DNA from: Chloracidobacterium sp.
GTDB lineage: Bacteria > Acidobacteriota > Blastocatellia > Pyrinomonadales > Pyrinomonadaceae
DNA length: 33,292 nt
NCBI GenBank assembly: GCA_025362075.1
Contig: JANYIL010000220.1
Span: forward strand, 1 to 33,292
Reading direction: 5' to 3'
Below are positions 15,869-23,802 of the stretch, piece by piece. The position numbers and the translations under genes are program-made. The notes under the pieces are model-generated. The model did not search any database. It saw only the letters and a list, made by a program, of their open reading frames with translations, and had not been told where the DNA came from. Position 1 is the first letter of the stretch. Each line of letters starts with the position of its first letter.

Positions 15869-16257
15869 TTAACCTTCCAAAAGGTCGAGCGACCGTCTGA
15901 CCAGGCTCCTGATTGTGTTACAAATTTCCACTGCAGCGTCTGCTTGATCGGGAGTAGCGTCGAGGCCCGGATAACGTAATGCCACAGCATAGGATGACAA
16001 ATCACCCAAGCCGCTATGAAGCATCGACCATTGAGGTTCGATCAGAATCACATCGTGATATAGGATTAGGAGATCGTGCGTTTTACTGAAAGGAACATCC
16101 TCAAGCCTTAGGCGGGCCTTGAAATATTTTCGACACATTGTTGAGCATGAAAACAAATCGCGTTCAGGCTCGGCCCGTCGGTGACCAGGCTTTCACGACA
16201 CATTGTGCGCCAGTCCTCGTCGGCCTTACTGACCCACGCCAAGATCTCCTGATTCAT
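15869..16257 (-). pseudogene. HEPN-domain protein, frameshifted (partner of the nucleotidyltransferase)
   Basis: Two frames join into one HEPN protein of about 130 residues. The ATG at 16257 gives MNQEILAWVSKADEDWRTM..., continuing to HAQQCVE; the next frame continues KYFKARLRLEDVPFSKTHDLL and later YAVALRYPG to the TAA at 15869. QQCVEKYFKA is the family core, and the switch falls in a run of four A (16127-16130, T on the + strand); a fifth A would restore the frame. As written, translation ends after about 47 residues. In MNT/HEPN pairs the HEPN protein is the toxin or RNA-binding partner. The start overlaps the end of the nucleotidyltransferase gene by 32 bases. This is either real inactivation or a homopolymer sequencing error. 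Confidence 0.8.
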
Positions 16258-16558
16258 ATAGCATGATTCCTTTCTCAATTATCTCGCGGGTAAAGAAATT
16301 GTTTGCTTTGAGGTCTCTATCTATCTGTGCGGGTGTTTTGACTAGCACATCAAAAGGAACACGCGATCGGATCGTTTTCCTAACGTCAGCCATCTTCTGT
16401 AATTCGTTTCCGCTGTATGGCATGATCACAAGGAAATCAAGGTCCGAATCCTCCGTTGGCGTACCGTAGGCGTGAGACCCGAACAGGATAATTTTTTGCG
16501 GACTAAAATTACGAACGATTTGACCGCAAATATCTTGAATGGTTTCTGTGAGACTCAT
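16226..16558 (-). CDS. MNT-type nucleotidyltransferase (HEPN partner)
   Basis: A 110-residue minimal nucleotidyltransferase. The catalytic pattern is GSHAYGTPTEDSDLD: GS at 27-28 and the metal-binding DLD at 39-41 (GSx10DxD). Such proteins are commonly encoded with a HEPN partner, and some transfer AMP to it to neutralise it. ATG 16558 shares one base with the TGA of the acyl-CoA dehydrogenase gene (TGATG), so it is read by reinitiation behind that gene; the TTG at 16561 is less likely. The frame is intact although its HEPN partner is frameshifted. Whether this pair is a toxin-antitoxin system or a housekeeping modifier is unproven. Confidence 0.85.
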   Translation of the reverse strand: MSLTETIQDICGQIVRNFSPQKIILFGSHAYGTPTEDSDLDFLVIMPYSGNELQKMADVRKTIRSRVPFDVLVKTPAQIDRDLKANNFFTREIIEKGIMLYESGDLGVGQ

Positions 16559-17748
16559 CAACTCTTATTAAACTCCATCTTTGCTATCGATTCAAGATGC
16601 ACTTCGTCGGGGCCATCGGCGAGCCGCAGGGAGCGTGCATAGATCCAGAATTGAGCCAGGGGAAAATCCTGCGACACGCCGCCGCCGCCGTGGACCTGTA
16701 TCGCGCGGTCGATTACCTGAAGGGCCATCTGTGGAACGACCGCCTTGATCATTGCGATCTCACGGCGGGCAGCCTTGGTACCAGACGCGTCCATTTTCCA
16801 TGCGGCGTTAAGCACGAGAAGTCGCGCCTGCTCGATGGCGAGTCGTGCTTCGGCGATCCATTGGCGAATGACGCCTTGTTCGGCGACGGGCTTGCCAAAT
16901 GCAACCCGAGCCTTTGCACGAGAACACATTAGCTCAAGCGAGCGTTCCGCAATTCCGATCAGCCTCATGCAGTGATGAACGCGGCCCGGTCCGAGCCGCC
17001 CCTGTGCGATCTCAAAACCGCGGCCCTCGCCGAGCAACAGATTTTCTTTAGGCACACGAACATTTATAAACGAGATCTGCGAATGCCCATTCGGAGCGTC
17101 GTCGTAACCGAATACGTCGAGTTGCCGCTGGACGACGACCCCGGGAGTGTCCATGGGTACAAGGATCATGGATTGCTGCAAATGACGCGGCGCCGTCTCG
17201 TCCGTCTTGCCCATAAAGATCGAGAGCTTGCAGCGTGCGTCGCCGCCGCCGGTCGACCACCATTTCTCGCCGTTGAGAATGTACTCGTCACCATCGCTCA
17301 CGATCGACGCTTGAATATTCGTCGCATCCGACGAAGCCACATCCGGCTCCGTCATCGAAAAACACGAGCGGATCTCGGCGTCGAGCAATGGCTTGAGCCA
17401 ACGCTGCTTCTGCTCAGGAGTACCGTAAAGGTGCAGCACCTCCATATTGCCCGTGTCCGGGGCCGAGCAATTAAAAACCTCGGACGCCCACACGACCCGG
17501 CCCATGATCTCGGCAAGCGGTGCGTATTCCAGATTGCTGAGGCCCGAGACCGACGGCAAAAACAGGTTCCACAGTCCAATCGCCTTAGCCTTGTCTTTGA
17601 GAATCTCGATCAACTCCAGCGGCTGCCACCGGTCACCCGAATTTATCTCAGCGGCATAGGCGGCTTCATTCGGACAAATTTGCTCGTCCATAAAGGCCGC
17701 GAGCTGTTTTTGCAGTTCAATGGTTTTTGCTGAATAATCAAAGTTCAT
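16558..17748 (-). CDS. Acyl-CoA dehydrogenase, ACAD11/LvaC-like
   Basis: A 396-residue flavoprotein of the acyl-CoA dehydrogenase fold: an N-terminal helical domain (1-120), the middle beta domain with [15 protein letters not shown] and [14 protein letters not shown], and a C-terminal helical domain with [14 protein letters not shown] and [16 protein letters not shown]. The [12 protein letters not shown] and [12 protein letters not shown] stretches are typical of the ACAD10/11 branch. In bacteria the LvaC member works after an LvaA kinase to turn 4-phosphoacyl-CoA towards 3-hydroxyacyl-CoA. The neighbouring divergent gene encodes such a kinase, which supports the assignment. The start has no clear Shine-Dalgarno. 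It lies 39 bases from the divergent kinase start. Confidence 0.85.
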   Translation of the reverse strand: MNFDYSAKTIELQKQLAAFMDEQICPNEAAYAAEINSGDRWQPLELIEILKDKAKAIGLWNLFLPSVSGLSNLEYAPLAEIMGRVVWASEVFNCSAPDTGNMEVLHLYGTPEQKQRWLKPLLDAEIRSCFSMTEPDVASSDATNIQASIVSDGDEYILNGEKWWSTGGGDARCKLSIFMGKTDETAPRHLQQSMILVPMDTPGVVVQRQLDVFGYDDAPNGHSQISFINVRVPKENLLLGEGRGFEIAQGRLGPGRVHHCMRLIGIAERSLELMCSRAKARVAFGKPVAEQGVIRQWIAEARLAIEQARLLVLNAAWKMDASGTKAARREIAMIKAVVPQMALQVIDRAIQVHGGGGVSQDFPLAQFWIYARSLRLADGPDEVHLESIAKMEFNKS

Positions 17749-17787
17749 AAGGTAAATTTAGCCTCAGATTAGCACACAAATCGCGGA

Positions 17788-18936
17788 ATGCAGGAAACAA
17801 AACCGGTCCGACCGGGGGAAGAAATAGACATTGCTCATCTCAGCGCATTCCTGAGTGGTGAACTTGATCTCGATGACGGGGAGATCGAAGTTGAGCAATT
17901 CCCCGCCGGCAGCTCGAATCTGACCTATCTTGTGCGTTTTGGAAACACTGAGTACGTCCTCCGCCGGCCCCCTTTTGGCAATACCGTTAAAACGGCGCAT
18001 GATATGCAGCGTGAGTTTGACGTGCTCTCAAAGCTTTCCGCCGTTTACCTCCCGGCTCCGAAGCCGCTGCTTTTTTGCGCCGACCAAACCATCATTGGCT
18101 CGGAATTTTACCTAATGGAACGCCGCCACGGCCTGGTGGTCCGCGGCAAAATTTCTGGAACGCACAAGTTTGGAGTTCCGCCTTCAGGCGGCTCTTCGCC
18201 CACGGGATTGCCGTTTAAAGGCGGAACTCCAAACGCTGTACCCCAAGCCGGTCTGTTTGAAACTTCACAAAAGTTTCGAATACATGTCTGCAAAAGCTTT
18301 ATCCAAAATCTCGCCGATCTCCACTCACTCGACCCCAGAGACGCAGAACTTGACACCCTCGGCAAACCCGACGGCTACAACCGCCGCCAGATCGAAGGCT
18401 GGACTAAACGCTACTTCGCCGTCAAAACCGACGAATGGCCCGACATCGAAAAAGTGATCTCATGGCTCAATGACAATATCCCAGCCGAATGGGGAGCATC
18501 CCTGATCCACAACGATTACAAATTCGACAATGTCATGCTCGACCCGTCGGACCTGACCCGCATCACCGCCGTTCTCGACTGGGAAATGGTCACTATCGGC
18601 GACCCGCTAATGGATCTCGGCACCACGCTCGGCTACTGGATGTCGAAGGATGCTGGACGCGAATTGCTAAACATGCCCTTCAACCCGCGTGTTCTGATGG
18701 AAAGTGTCACGCGTCAGGAACTCGTCGATATGTACGCCGAAGCCATAGGCCGCGATCTACCCGACATGCTTTTCTACTACGTCTTCGGCACGTTCAAGAT
18801 TGCCGTCATCGCCCAGCAGATCTATGCGAGATATGTAAAAGGATTTACAAAGGACGCGCGGTTTGCGGCTTTCGGACATTTCGTCGCCGCTCTGGGAAGC
18901 ATCGCGATTCATGCCGTTGAGTCGAAGCGTGTTTGA
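17788..18936 (+). CDS. APH-fold kinase, LvaA/ACAD10-like, with an inserted palindromic element
   Basis: A 382-residue kinase of the aminoglycoside-phosphotransferase fold. Small lobe: FPAGSSNLTYLV (phosphate loop) and YVLRRPP (lysine replaced by Arg in this family). Catalytic loop HNDYKFDN (H241, D243, N248) and metal-binding LDWEM (D264). This set matches the kinase half of ACAD10/11 and LvaA, which phosphorylate the 4-hydroxyl of 4-hydroxyacyl-CoA. Residues about 127-149 (KFGVPPSGG...KGGTPN) are foreign: they are encoded by a perfect 17-bp inverted repeat and fall in the variable loop after VVRGK, keeping the frame. Divergent from the acyl-CoA dehydrogenase gene by 39 bases, so probably co-regulated. 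It remains unclear whether the insert affects activity. Confidence 0.85.
   Translation: MQETKPVRPGEEIDIAHLSAFLSGELDLDDGEIEVEQFPAGSSNLTYLVRFGNTEYVLRRPPFGNTVKTAHDMQREFDVLSKLSAVYLPAPKPLLFCADQTIIGSEFYLMERRHGLVVRGKISGTHKFGVPPSGGSSPTGLPFKGGTPNAVPQAGLFETSQKFRIHVCKSFIQNLADLHSLDPRDAELDTLGKPDGYNRRQIEGWTKRYFAVKTDEWPDIEKVISWLNDNIPAEWGASLIHNDYKFDNVMLDPSDLTRITAVLDWEMVTIGDPLMDLGTTLGYWMSKDAGRELLNMPFNPRVLMESVTRQELVDMYAEAIGRDLPDMLFYYVFGTFKIAVIAQQIYARYVKGFTKDARFAAFGHFVAALGSIAIHAVESKRV
18168..18234. repeat. Palindromic element inserted in frame in the kinase gene
   Basis: Perfect 17-bp arms at 18168-18184 (GTTTGGAGTTCCGCCTT) and 18218-18234, separated by 33 bp. The 67 bp code for 22-23 residues rich in Gly/Pro. 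It resembles the coding palindromic elements first seen in Rickettsia: a mobile hairpin tolerated inside a surface loop. Only one copy is in the window. Confidence 0.8.
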
Positions 18937-18989
18937 AGTTGGTATGCAGCAACGTAAGACATTTGTTTGCCGCCGATTAGCGCTGACGA

Positions 18990-19040
18990 CGCAGATTTAA
19001 TACCTAATATTCTTATCTGCATCATCCGCGAAAATCTGCG
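18990..19040. repeat. Intergenic hairpin repeat between convergent kinase and preA genes
   Basis: CGCAGATTT (18990-18998) pairs with AAATCTGCG (19032-19040), a perfect 9-bp inverted repeat in a 112-bp gap. The sequence is of the ATCTGCGG type often scattered in environmental bacterial genomes. It may act as a terminator for both genes, although it has no T-run. Confidence 0.45.
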
Positions 19041-19048
19041 GCTAAATC

Positions 19049-20296
19049 TTAATTCCCCGCAGTTCGCTCACGCCAGCTCTGGGTCGGGCCGCCCGCGTCG
19101 ACGCGGATCATCGAGATGGCTCCCGGCGACGGGCAAACCAATGCGCAGAGGTTGCAGCCGACGCATTCTTCCTCGATCACGATCGGGTATTTAACGCCAT
19201 TGACTTCTTCGAATTTGAAACTCTGGTGGGCGCCATCTTCGCAGGCAACATAGCAAAGGTTGCAGCGAATGCAGCTTTCTTTGTTGACACGGGCCTTCAC
19301 GTCGTAATTGAGATCGAGATTGCCCCAGTCGGTCATGCGGTGAACGGATTTGCCGATGATGTCATTGACGGAGGCATAACCTTTGTCGTCAAGGTAATTA
19401 TTGAGGCCGTCGATCATGTCTTCGACGATGCGGTAGCCGTAGTGCATCACAGCCGTGCAGACCTGCACATTTCCCGCGCCGAGCAGCATAAATTCGATCG
19501 CGTCCCGCCAAGTGTTGATGCCTCCGATGCCCGAAATAGGAATAGTGAATTCCGCGTCGCGCGCGAGTTCGGAGACCATGTTGAGAGCGATCGGCTTGAC
19601 CGCCGTGCCGCAATAACCGCCGTGGGCTGCCATGCCGTTGACGTTCGGATACGGGATGAGCGTATCGACATCGACGCCCATGACGGAGTTGATCGTATTT
19701 ATCAGCGAAACCGCATCGCCGCCGCCTTTTTGAGCTGCCCGCCCGGGTGGAACGATGTGTGTGACATTGGGCGTAAGTTTTACGATGACAGGAATATCCG
19801 AGACCTCTTTCACCCACTCAGTCACCATGCAGGTATATTCAGGCACCTGGCCCATGGCCGCACCCATACCGCGTTCGGACATGCCGTGCGGGCAGCCGAA
19901 ATTCAGCTCAAATCCGTCGCAGCCCGTGCCCTGCGTCCGCTTTGTGATTTCCTGCCACGCTTCTTTTTTTGACTCGACCATCAAGGAGGCAATGACGGCG
20001 TGATCAGGGTATTTCTTTTTGCACTCAGCCATCTCCTTGAGATTGACCTCAAGCGAACGGTCGGTGATCAGCTCGATATTATTGAGCCCGATCATCCGTA
20101 GGGGCCCTTGATCAAGGGCCGCGAGACGTGACGAAACGTTTGTGATCGGCTCGCCAAGCGTCTTCCAAACCGCCCCGCCCCAACCGGCGTCAAAAGCCCG
20201 CTCGATCATCGACCCCATATTCGTCGGCGGCGCCGAAGCAAGCCAGAATGGATTAGGAGATTTTATCCCCGCGAAATTTGTAGTTAGATCTGCCAT
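19049..20296 (-). CDS. preA: NAD-dependent dihydropyrimidine dehydrogenase subunit PreA
   Basis: A 415-residue subunit that reduces uracil and thymine to the 5,6-dihydro form, working with PreT. Residues 1-310 are an FMN-binding TIM barrel with FELNFGCPHGMSERGMG at the pyrimidine loop, KLTPN, and PISGIGGI at the FMN phosphate. The C-terminus carries two [4Fe-4S] motifs: C342, C345, C348, C352 and C378, C381, C384, C388. ATG 20296 begins MADLTTNFAGI as expected; the TTG at 20314 would overlap brnA. The gap to the brnA stop is only four bases, so preA is probably read from the brnTA transcript or by coupling. It is the last gene of the long minus-strand run. Confidence 0.94.
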   Translation of the reverse strand: MADLTTNFAGIKSPNPFWLASAPPTNMGSMIERAFDAGWGGAVWKTLGEPITNVSSRLAALDQGPLRMIGLNNIELITDRSLEVNLKEMAECKKKYPDHAVIASLMVESKKEAWQEITKRTQGTGCDGFELNFGCPHGMSERGMGAAMGQVPEYTCMVTEWVKEVSDIPVIVKLTPNVTHIVPPGRAAQKGGGDAVSLINTINSVMGVDVDTLIPYPNVNGMAAHGGYCGTAVKPIALNMVSELARDAEFTIPISGIGGINTWRDAIEFMLLGAGNVQVCTAVMHYGYRIVEDMIDGLNNYLDDKGYASVNDIIGKSVHRMTDWGNLDLNYDVKARVNKESCIRCNLCYVACEDGAHQSFKFEEVNGVKYPIVIEEECVGCNLCALVCPSPGAISMIRVDAGGPTQSWRERTAGN

Positions 20297-20300
20297 ATAT

Positions 20301-20642
20301 TTAGACGGCCTCAAGTTTTTCCTTCAACGCTTTCAAAAATTTCTTGTTTTTCAAAAGATCGTTCAAGTTTGACGCCGTGGCCGAACCATTTTCCATAATC
20401 TTCCGAAGTTCATTATTGATCTGCGTTTGATAAGGTGCCGCGTTTGGCTGGCCTGCACGATTCTTAAAGAATTCGAGAATATCGGCGTCGATGTACGTCG
20501 TAATCTTTACCTTGCAATTCTTGAGGTCGGTTTCGCCCGGTTTCACTTTAAAACTTCCACGCGGAAGCCGTCTCATCCGGTTCATTTCCGCGTCCATTTC
20601 GACCTCGGCCGATCTTTTTGTTTTCTCAATCGTTTTCAGCAT
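20301..20642 (-). CDS. brnA: BrnA-family antitoxin
   Basis: A 113-residue basic protein. The central part (about 44-83: KVKITTYIDADILEFFKNRAG...YQTQINNELRKIM) is the ribbon-helix-helix DNA-binding region of BrnA antitoxins, which bind BrnT and repress the operon. The N-terminal 40 residues and a C-terminal lysine-rich extension (92-113) are longer than in many relatives. It overlaps brnT by 17 bases in the usual toxin-first order. The stop is four bases before preA, an unusual closeness to a metabolic gene. Confidence 0.82.
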   Translation of the reverse strand: MLKTIEKTKRSAEVEMDAEMNRMRRLPRGSFKVKPGETDLKNCKVKITTYIDADILEFFKNRAGQPNAAPYQTQINNELRKIMENGSATASNLNDLLKNKKFLKALKEKLEAV

Positions 20643-20901
20643 ATATTTTGTGCATTCTTTTACTGGCCTTTCGGGCGGTGATTATGCGGTAGTTTTCGCT
20701 TCTTATGGTGAATGAAACAAATACCAAACCCATTTCGCACATGCCGAGAAGGGCGTATCGAGGTTCGCCTACTGTGCTATGTGCGGGATCGGAATACGGA
20801 ATAGCCAGATCATCGTCAAAGGCTTTTATGGCAATTTCGAACCGAATGCCATGCTTGCGATAATTCTCGACGTTCTTGTCTTCATCCCAGTCAAAGCCCA
20901 T
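20626..20901 (-). CDS. brnT: BrnT-family ribonuclease toxin
   Basis: A 91-residue toxin of the BrnT family (RelE-like fold, RNA cleavage). The N-terminal FDWDEDKNVENYRKHGIRFEIAIKAF and the C-terminal YRIITARKASKRMHKIY match the family, with no frame break. The ATG lies directly at the predicted transcription start of a strong promoter (TATAAT at 20906-20911), so the mRNA is probably leaderless; no Shine-Dalgarno is seen. The next gene is the antitoxin brnA. In known members BrnA blocks BrnT and autorepresses the operon. Confidence 0.85.
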   Translation of the reverse strand: MGFDWDEDKNVENYRKHGIRFEIAIKAFDDDLAIPYSDPAHSTVGEPRYALLGMCEMGLVFVSFTIRSENYRIITARKASKRMHKIYAEND

Positions 20902-20905
20902 GACT

Positions 20906-20933
20906 ATTATACCGATATATATGTATATATCAA
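20906..20933 (-). promoter_or_regulatory. brnTA promoter
   Basis: TTGATA (20928-20933, 5 of 6 consensus) is followed after 16 bases by a perfect TATAAT (20906-20911) on the minus strand. Transcription would start at about 20899-20903, at or within a few bases of the brnT ATG. It lies in the 36-bp gap after the hydroxylase-like gene. Confidence 0.75.
20914..20931. promoter_or_regulatory. Operator-like dyad within the brnTA promoter
   Basis: GATATATA, two bases, TATATATC: a perfect 8-bp inverted repeat lying between and touching the promoter elements. A bound ribbon-helix-helix protein such as BrnA would block RNA polymerase, which fits autorepression. Confidence 0.65.
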
Positions 20934-20937
20934 GAAA

Positions 20938-21747
20938 TTAGTTATTCACCATCTTCCAATTTTTATAAAACACTCCGTTAATGCCTTTAAAAAACACTCT
21001 GATGACGCTTACCGCAAAATCGAAAACGAACGGCAGATACGACGGTCGGATAATATCGACAAACAGGCAGTATCGTGGGGCGTCGGTCTCGTTGAACGAC
21101 TGATGGAGCAGTGTGTCATCAAAGATAAACAGCCGCTTGTCACGCCAATGGTTTTCGACCGGTCCGACCTTGATGTAGGCGTCTTCGCCGACGTCGTCGT
21201 TCAGGCAATAGAGTACACGCAGGCTCGGGCGAAATGGGCCGAAATGCCGCGAAGTGCTCTCGCGTTCCTTAAACGCCGACACGCCGATCGTCCTGACGAA
21301 CCGGTAGTTGGCGTGAAACTCCGGTATCTCGACCGGGCTCGCGACATCGCGGCCATACCATTTGAAAAAGATCATCGCCCGGGCCGAGCCTTTCATGTAT
21401 TGTTCGAGACGTTCGACGAGCCGGCCGTCGTCCGCGGTTTTGAGCAGGCTGCGGATCTCGGATTGATAGGCGTCCGGCAGATCCGTCAGTTCGTAAACGC
21501 CCTTGTTCAGATACGGCAGTGCCAGAATATCCAATAGTATATTCAGCGGCGAGGCAAACCACGTACCGATGCCATTTTTCAAAAAATACTGCCTCAGAAC
21601 GCCCAGATCAAAGCCGCGATTTCGCGTTACATCCCACAACCCGCATAGAAACAAGACAAGCAGCGGAAGAGAGGCAAAATACGCGAGAGCGAGAAAAGCA
21701 GCAGCCACAGCGACGTATTTTACAGTTTTCTTAAAGGTTCGATTCAA
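20938..21747 (-). CDS. Membrane protein with an Asp/Asn beta-hydroxylase-like domain
   Basis: About 269 residues. After a basic start comes a hydrophobic stretch (about 10-42, VAVAAAFLALAYFASLPLLVLFLCGLW), one or two membrane helices. The C-terminal half resembles the aspartyl/asparaginyl beta-hydroxylase domain (Fe(II)/2-oxoglutarate): SRHFGPFRPSLRVLYCL supplies a first histidine, IFDDTLLHQSFN a second, and APRYCLFVDIIRP the arginine that binds 2-oxoglutarate. The frame is open far upstream, but that part is a shadow of preT. The first plausible start after the preT stop is TTG 21747, without a clear ribosome site, so the N-terminus is uncertain. It lies between preT and brnT; the substrate is unknown, and it may not act on pyrimidines. 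Confidence 0.7.
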   Translation of the reverse strand: MNRTFKKTVKYVAVAAAFLALAYFASLPLLVLFLCGLWDVTRNRGFDLGVLRQYFLKNGIGTWFASPLNILLDILALPYLNKGVYELTDLPDAYQSEIRSLLKTADDGRLVERLEQYMKGSARAMIFFKWYGRDVASPVEIPEFHANYRFVRTIGVSAFKERESTSRHFGPFRPSLRVLYCLNDDVGEDAYIKVGPVENHWRDKRLFIFDDTLLHQSFNETDAPRYCLFVDIIRPSYLPFVFDFAVSVIRVFFKGINGVFYKNWKMVNN

Positions 21748-21778
21748 AATATCTATGGGCCCACGGGCCAGTCCGGGC

Positions 21779-23155
21779 CTATGGGCTTCCGGCAAAGCGG
21801 ACAGCGTTGCCGGTGAGCGACTGGTGGATGCCCTGGGCGGCAAGCTTGCCCATTTGCGAAGCGTCGACCGCCTCGGCTCCGCCGTTGGCACAGTCGCCGC
21901 CGGCGAATATTTTCGGGTCGGAGGTCTGCATGTGCTGATTGACCACAACGCGTCCCTTTTCATCCACATCGACACCCGCAACATTCGTAAAAAATCCATG
22001 CATTTTTTTCTGCCCGGTGGCTTTGATGACCATATCGCATTTGATCTCAAAGAGTTCGAGCGACCCGTCGGTTTTTTCGCATCGAAGGCCCGTAACGTGT
22101 CCATTTTTATCGTCACCCATGATCCCGATCGGTGCCGCCTGCCAGACGAATTCGACCCCGTCTTTGCGGGCGAGTTCGAGTTCGTAATCGTAAGCCGAAG
22201 CATCTTTTTCCGTACGACGATAGACGAGAGTTACTTTTTCGGCTCCGAGCCGTTTGGCTTGCGTAACGGCGTCGATGGCGGTATTTCCGGCACCGATCAC
22301 CGCAACCGTTTTACCGAGCGGCACGTTCTTCCAGTCACGCGTTTTAATCTTTTCGATAAAGTGCAGCGCATCGATGACGCCATCGAGATCTTCGCCTGGG
22401 ATGTTCAATTTGTTTGTATCACCGAGTCCGATCCCGAGAAACACGGCATCATGCCATTCCTTGAGCAGGCCAAAGCTCACCCTGTTTACATCGCCAAGCA
22501 CCTCGGGATCGCCCGTTCCGGCGGCAACGATCCCGGTGTTAAGCATGAATTTCACGCCCATGGCGGCGATATGCTCGACCTCGCCGAGGCTTACGGTTTG
22601 CGGCATCTTATACTCCGCCATGCCGTAGGTATCAAGCCCTCCGGCCTGAGCGCGGCGTTCGTAAACCGTCACGTCGTAACCGAGCCGGGCAAGATAAGTG
22701 GCACACGACAGTCCCGCCGGGCCGGAGCCGACAATACCGACGGATTTACCGTTTGGCTCACCTTTTTCAAATATTTGCTTGTCGCCGCCCATCGCATAGT
22801 CGGTGGCGTAACGCTGGAGCCGTCCGATCTCGATGGGTTTTTGAAGGAGCGTTTTTTCGACACACGCGCCTTCGCAAAGCACCTCGACCGGGCAGACGCG
22901 GGCGCAGCTTGCACCGATCGGGTTGGCGTCAAATATGACGCGGGCCGAGCCGAGCAGATTACCACTCGCGATCTTCTTAATAAACGACGGCACGTCGATA
23001 TGCGTCGGGCACGCCTGAATACACGGCGCGTCGTAACAATACAAGCAACGATTAGCCTCGTGCATTGCCTCAGTGGCCGTGAGGGCAGGATTGATCTCTG
23101 CAAAGTTTTGCTCGATCTGCGTGATGTCGAGCGGTGAGCAATATTCAGTCGTCAT
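21779..23155 (-). CDS. preT: NAD-dependent dihydropyrimidine dehydrogenase subunit PreT
   Basis: A 458-residue subunit that takes electrons from NAD(P)H and passes them to PreA. The N-terminal domain has eight cysteines for two [4Fe-4S] clusters (C37, C40, C45, C49 and C84, C88, C94, C98). FAD binds at [13 protein letters not shown] (from 139) and NAD(P)H at [14 protein letters not shown]; the C-terminal [12 protein letters not shown] completes the FAD site. This layout is that of PreT, GltD and the N-terminal half of mammalian DPD. ATG 23155 lies inside the 3' end of hepT (11-base overlap). PreA lies 1.5 kb further on, split from preT by the hydroxylase and brnTA genes, whereas the pair is usually adjacent. 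Confidence 0.94.
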   Translation of the reverse strand: MTTEYCSPLDITQIEQNFAEINPALTATEAMHEANRCLYCYDAPCIQACPTHIDVPSFIKKIASGNLLGSARVIFDANPIGASCARVCPVEVLCEGACVEKTLLQKPIEIGRLQRYATDYAMGGDKQIFEKGEPNGKSVGIVGSGPAGLSCATYLARLGYDVTVYERRAQAGGLDTYGMAEYKMPQTVSLGEVEHIAAMGVKFMLNTGIVAAGTGDPEVLGDVNRVSFGLLKEWHDAVFLGIGLGDTNKLNIPGEDLDGVIDALHFIEKIKTRDWKNVPLGKTVAVIGAGNTAIDAVTQAKRLGAEKVTLVYRRTEKDASAYDYELELARKDGVEFVWQAAPIGIMGDDKNGHVTGLRCEKTDGSLELFEIKCDMVIKATGQKKMHGFFTNVAGVDVDEKGRVVVNQHMQTSDPKIFAGGDCANGGAEAVDASQMGKLAAQGIHQSLTGNAVRFAGSP

Positions 23156-23492
23156 TGGATTCAGTCAACATCCTTCGAACGGTCTGGGCCAAATTGGGAA
23201 TTTTTACCGAGGCCGCATCCCAAACAATATCGTAATCGACACCAAAATACTCGTGGATCAATTTATCCCGCATACCAGCGATCGAACGCCATTCAATTTC
23301 GGGATAACGAAAACGGTAATCGTCGGGAATGTGCTTTACAGCCTCGCCGATTACCTCGATACTCCTAACAAACGCCCGTTTTGCCGACTCGTCAGTCCAG
23401 AAAGAGTCATGGTTAAGCGAATCTACCTGCCGCTCTAGAAAATCTGCTTCGTCCAGAATGTGATGCAGATATTCATCAATCGATAAGGCCAT
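23145..23492 (-). CDS. hepT: HepT-like HEPN ribonuclease toxin (DUF86)
   Basis: A 115-residue all-helical protein with an intact HEPN ribonuclease motif Rx4HxY: R75, H80, Y82 in [13 protein letters not shown]. The segment [34 protein letters not shown] is the DUF86 signature. HepT cleaves RNA and is silenced when MntA adds AMP to the tyrosine region. The gene overlaps mntA by 17 bases and preT by 11 bases, so it is wedged tightly between them. There is no frame break, unlike the other two HEPN copies. Confidence 0.9.
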   Translation of the reverse strand: MALSIDEYLHHILDEADFLERQVDSLNHDSFWTDESAKRAFVRSIEVIGEAVKHIPDDYRFRYPEIEWRSIAGMRDKLIHEYFGVDYDIVWDAASVKIPNLAQTVRRMLTESNDD

Positions 23493-23784
23493 ACTCAGCC
23501 TCCGCCAAAATTTTTGGCCCTATGTACGGACTCAACGATTCTCGTGTGACCAGATCGACCTTTCTTCCTAAAATTTCCTCAAGAAGAAACGCAAGGCTCA
23601 TAAAACTGTCAAATGACTTGGTACCGGGCCGGAACTCGACAAGAAGGTCAACATCACTCTCAGCGTCCTGTTTACCCGTCACAAACGAACCAAATAGGCC
23701 GAATCGATGTAACCCGAGCAGGCCGAGAGAATCGCGGTTGTCGGTTATGCGTTGAAAGATTTGCTCCTTGTTTTGAACTAACAT
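23476..23784 (-). CDS. mntA: MntA-like nucleotidyltransferase antitoxin
   Basis: A 102-residue minimal nucleotidyltransferase with [17 protein letters not shown] at 32-33 and DVD at 44-46 (GSx10DxD), plus the later KVDLVT strand carrying the third acidic residue. The family transfers AMP to the HepT toxin next to it. It overlaps hepT by 17 bases. The order antitoxin then toxin is standard for MntA/HepT. It lies 18 bases after an exported protein gene in the same direction. Confidence 0.9.
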   Translation of the reverse strand: MLVQNKEQIFQRITDNRDSLGLLGLHRFGLFGSFVTGKQDAESDVDLLVEFRPGTKSFDSFMSLAFLLEEILGRKVDLVTRESLSPYIGPKILAEAEYGLID

Positions 23785-23802
23785 ACTTTTCGATAGCTAA
23801 TC

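Noticed and set aside
16972..17733. 253-residue open frame on the + strand
   Set aside because: Antisense to the acyl-CoA dehydrogenase; no recognisable domain.
19049..20296. Loss of the catalytic cysteine of mammalian DPD in PreA
   Set aside because: The residue is also not cysteine in bacterial PreA sequences as I recall them, so it is not a sign of inactivation.
20938..22203. 421-residue version of the hydroxylase-like protein
   Set aside because: The first 150 or so residues are preT read in another frame; only the part after the preT stop has sensible composition.
21503..23137. 544-residue open frame on the + strand
   Set aside because: It runs antisense to preT and the hydroxylase-like gene and shows no family motif; preT is certain, so this is a codon-bias shadow.
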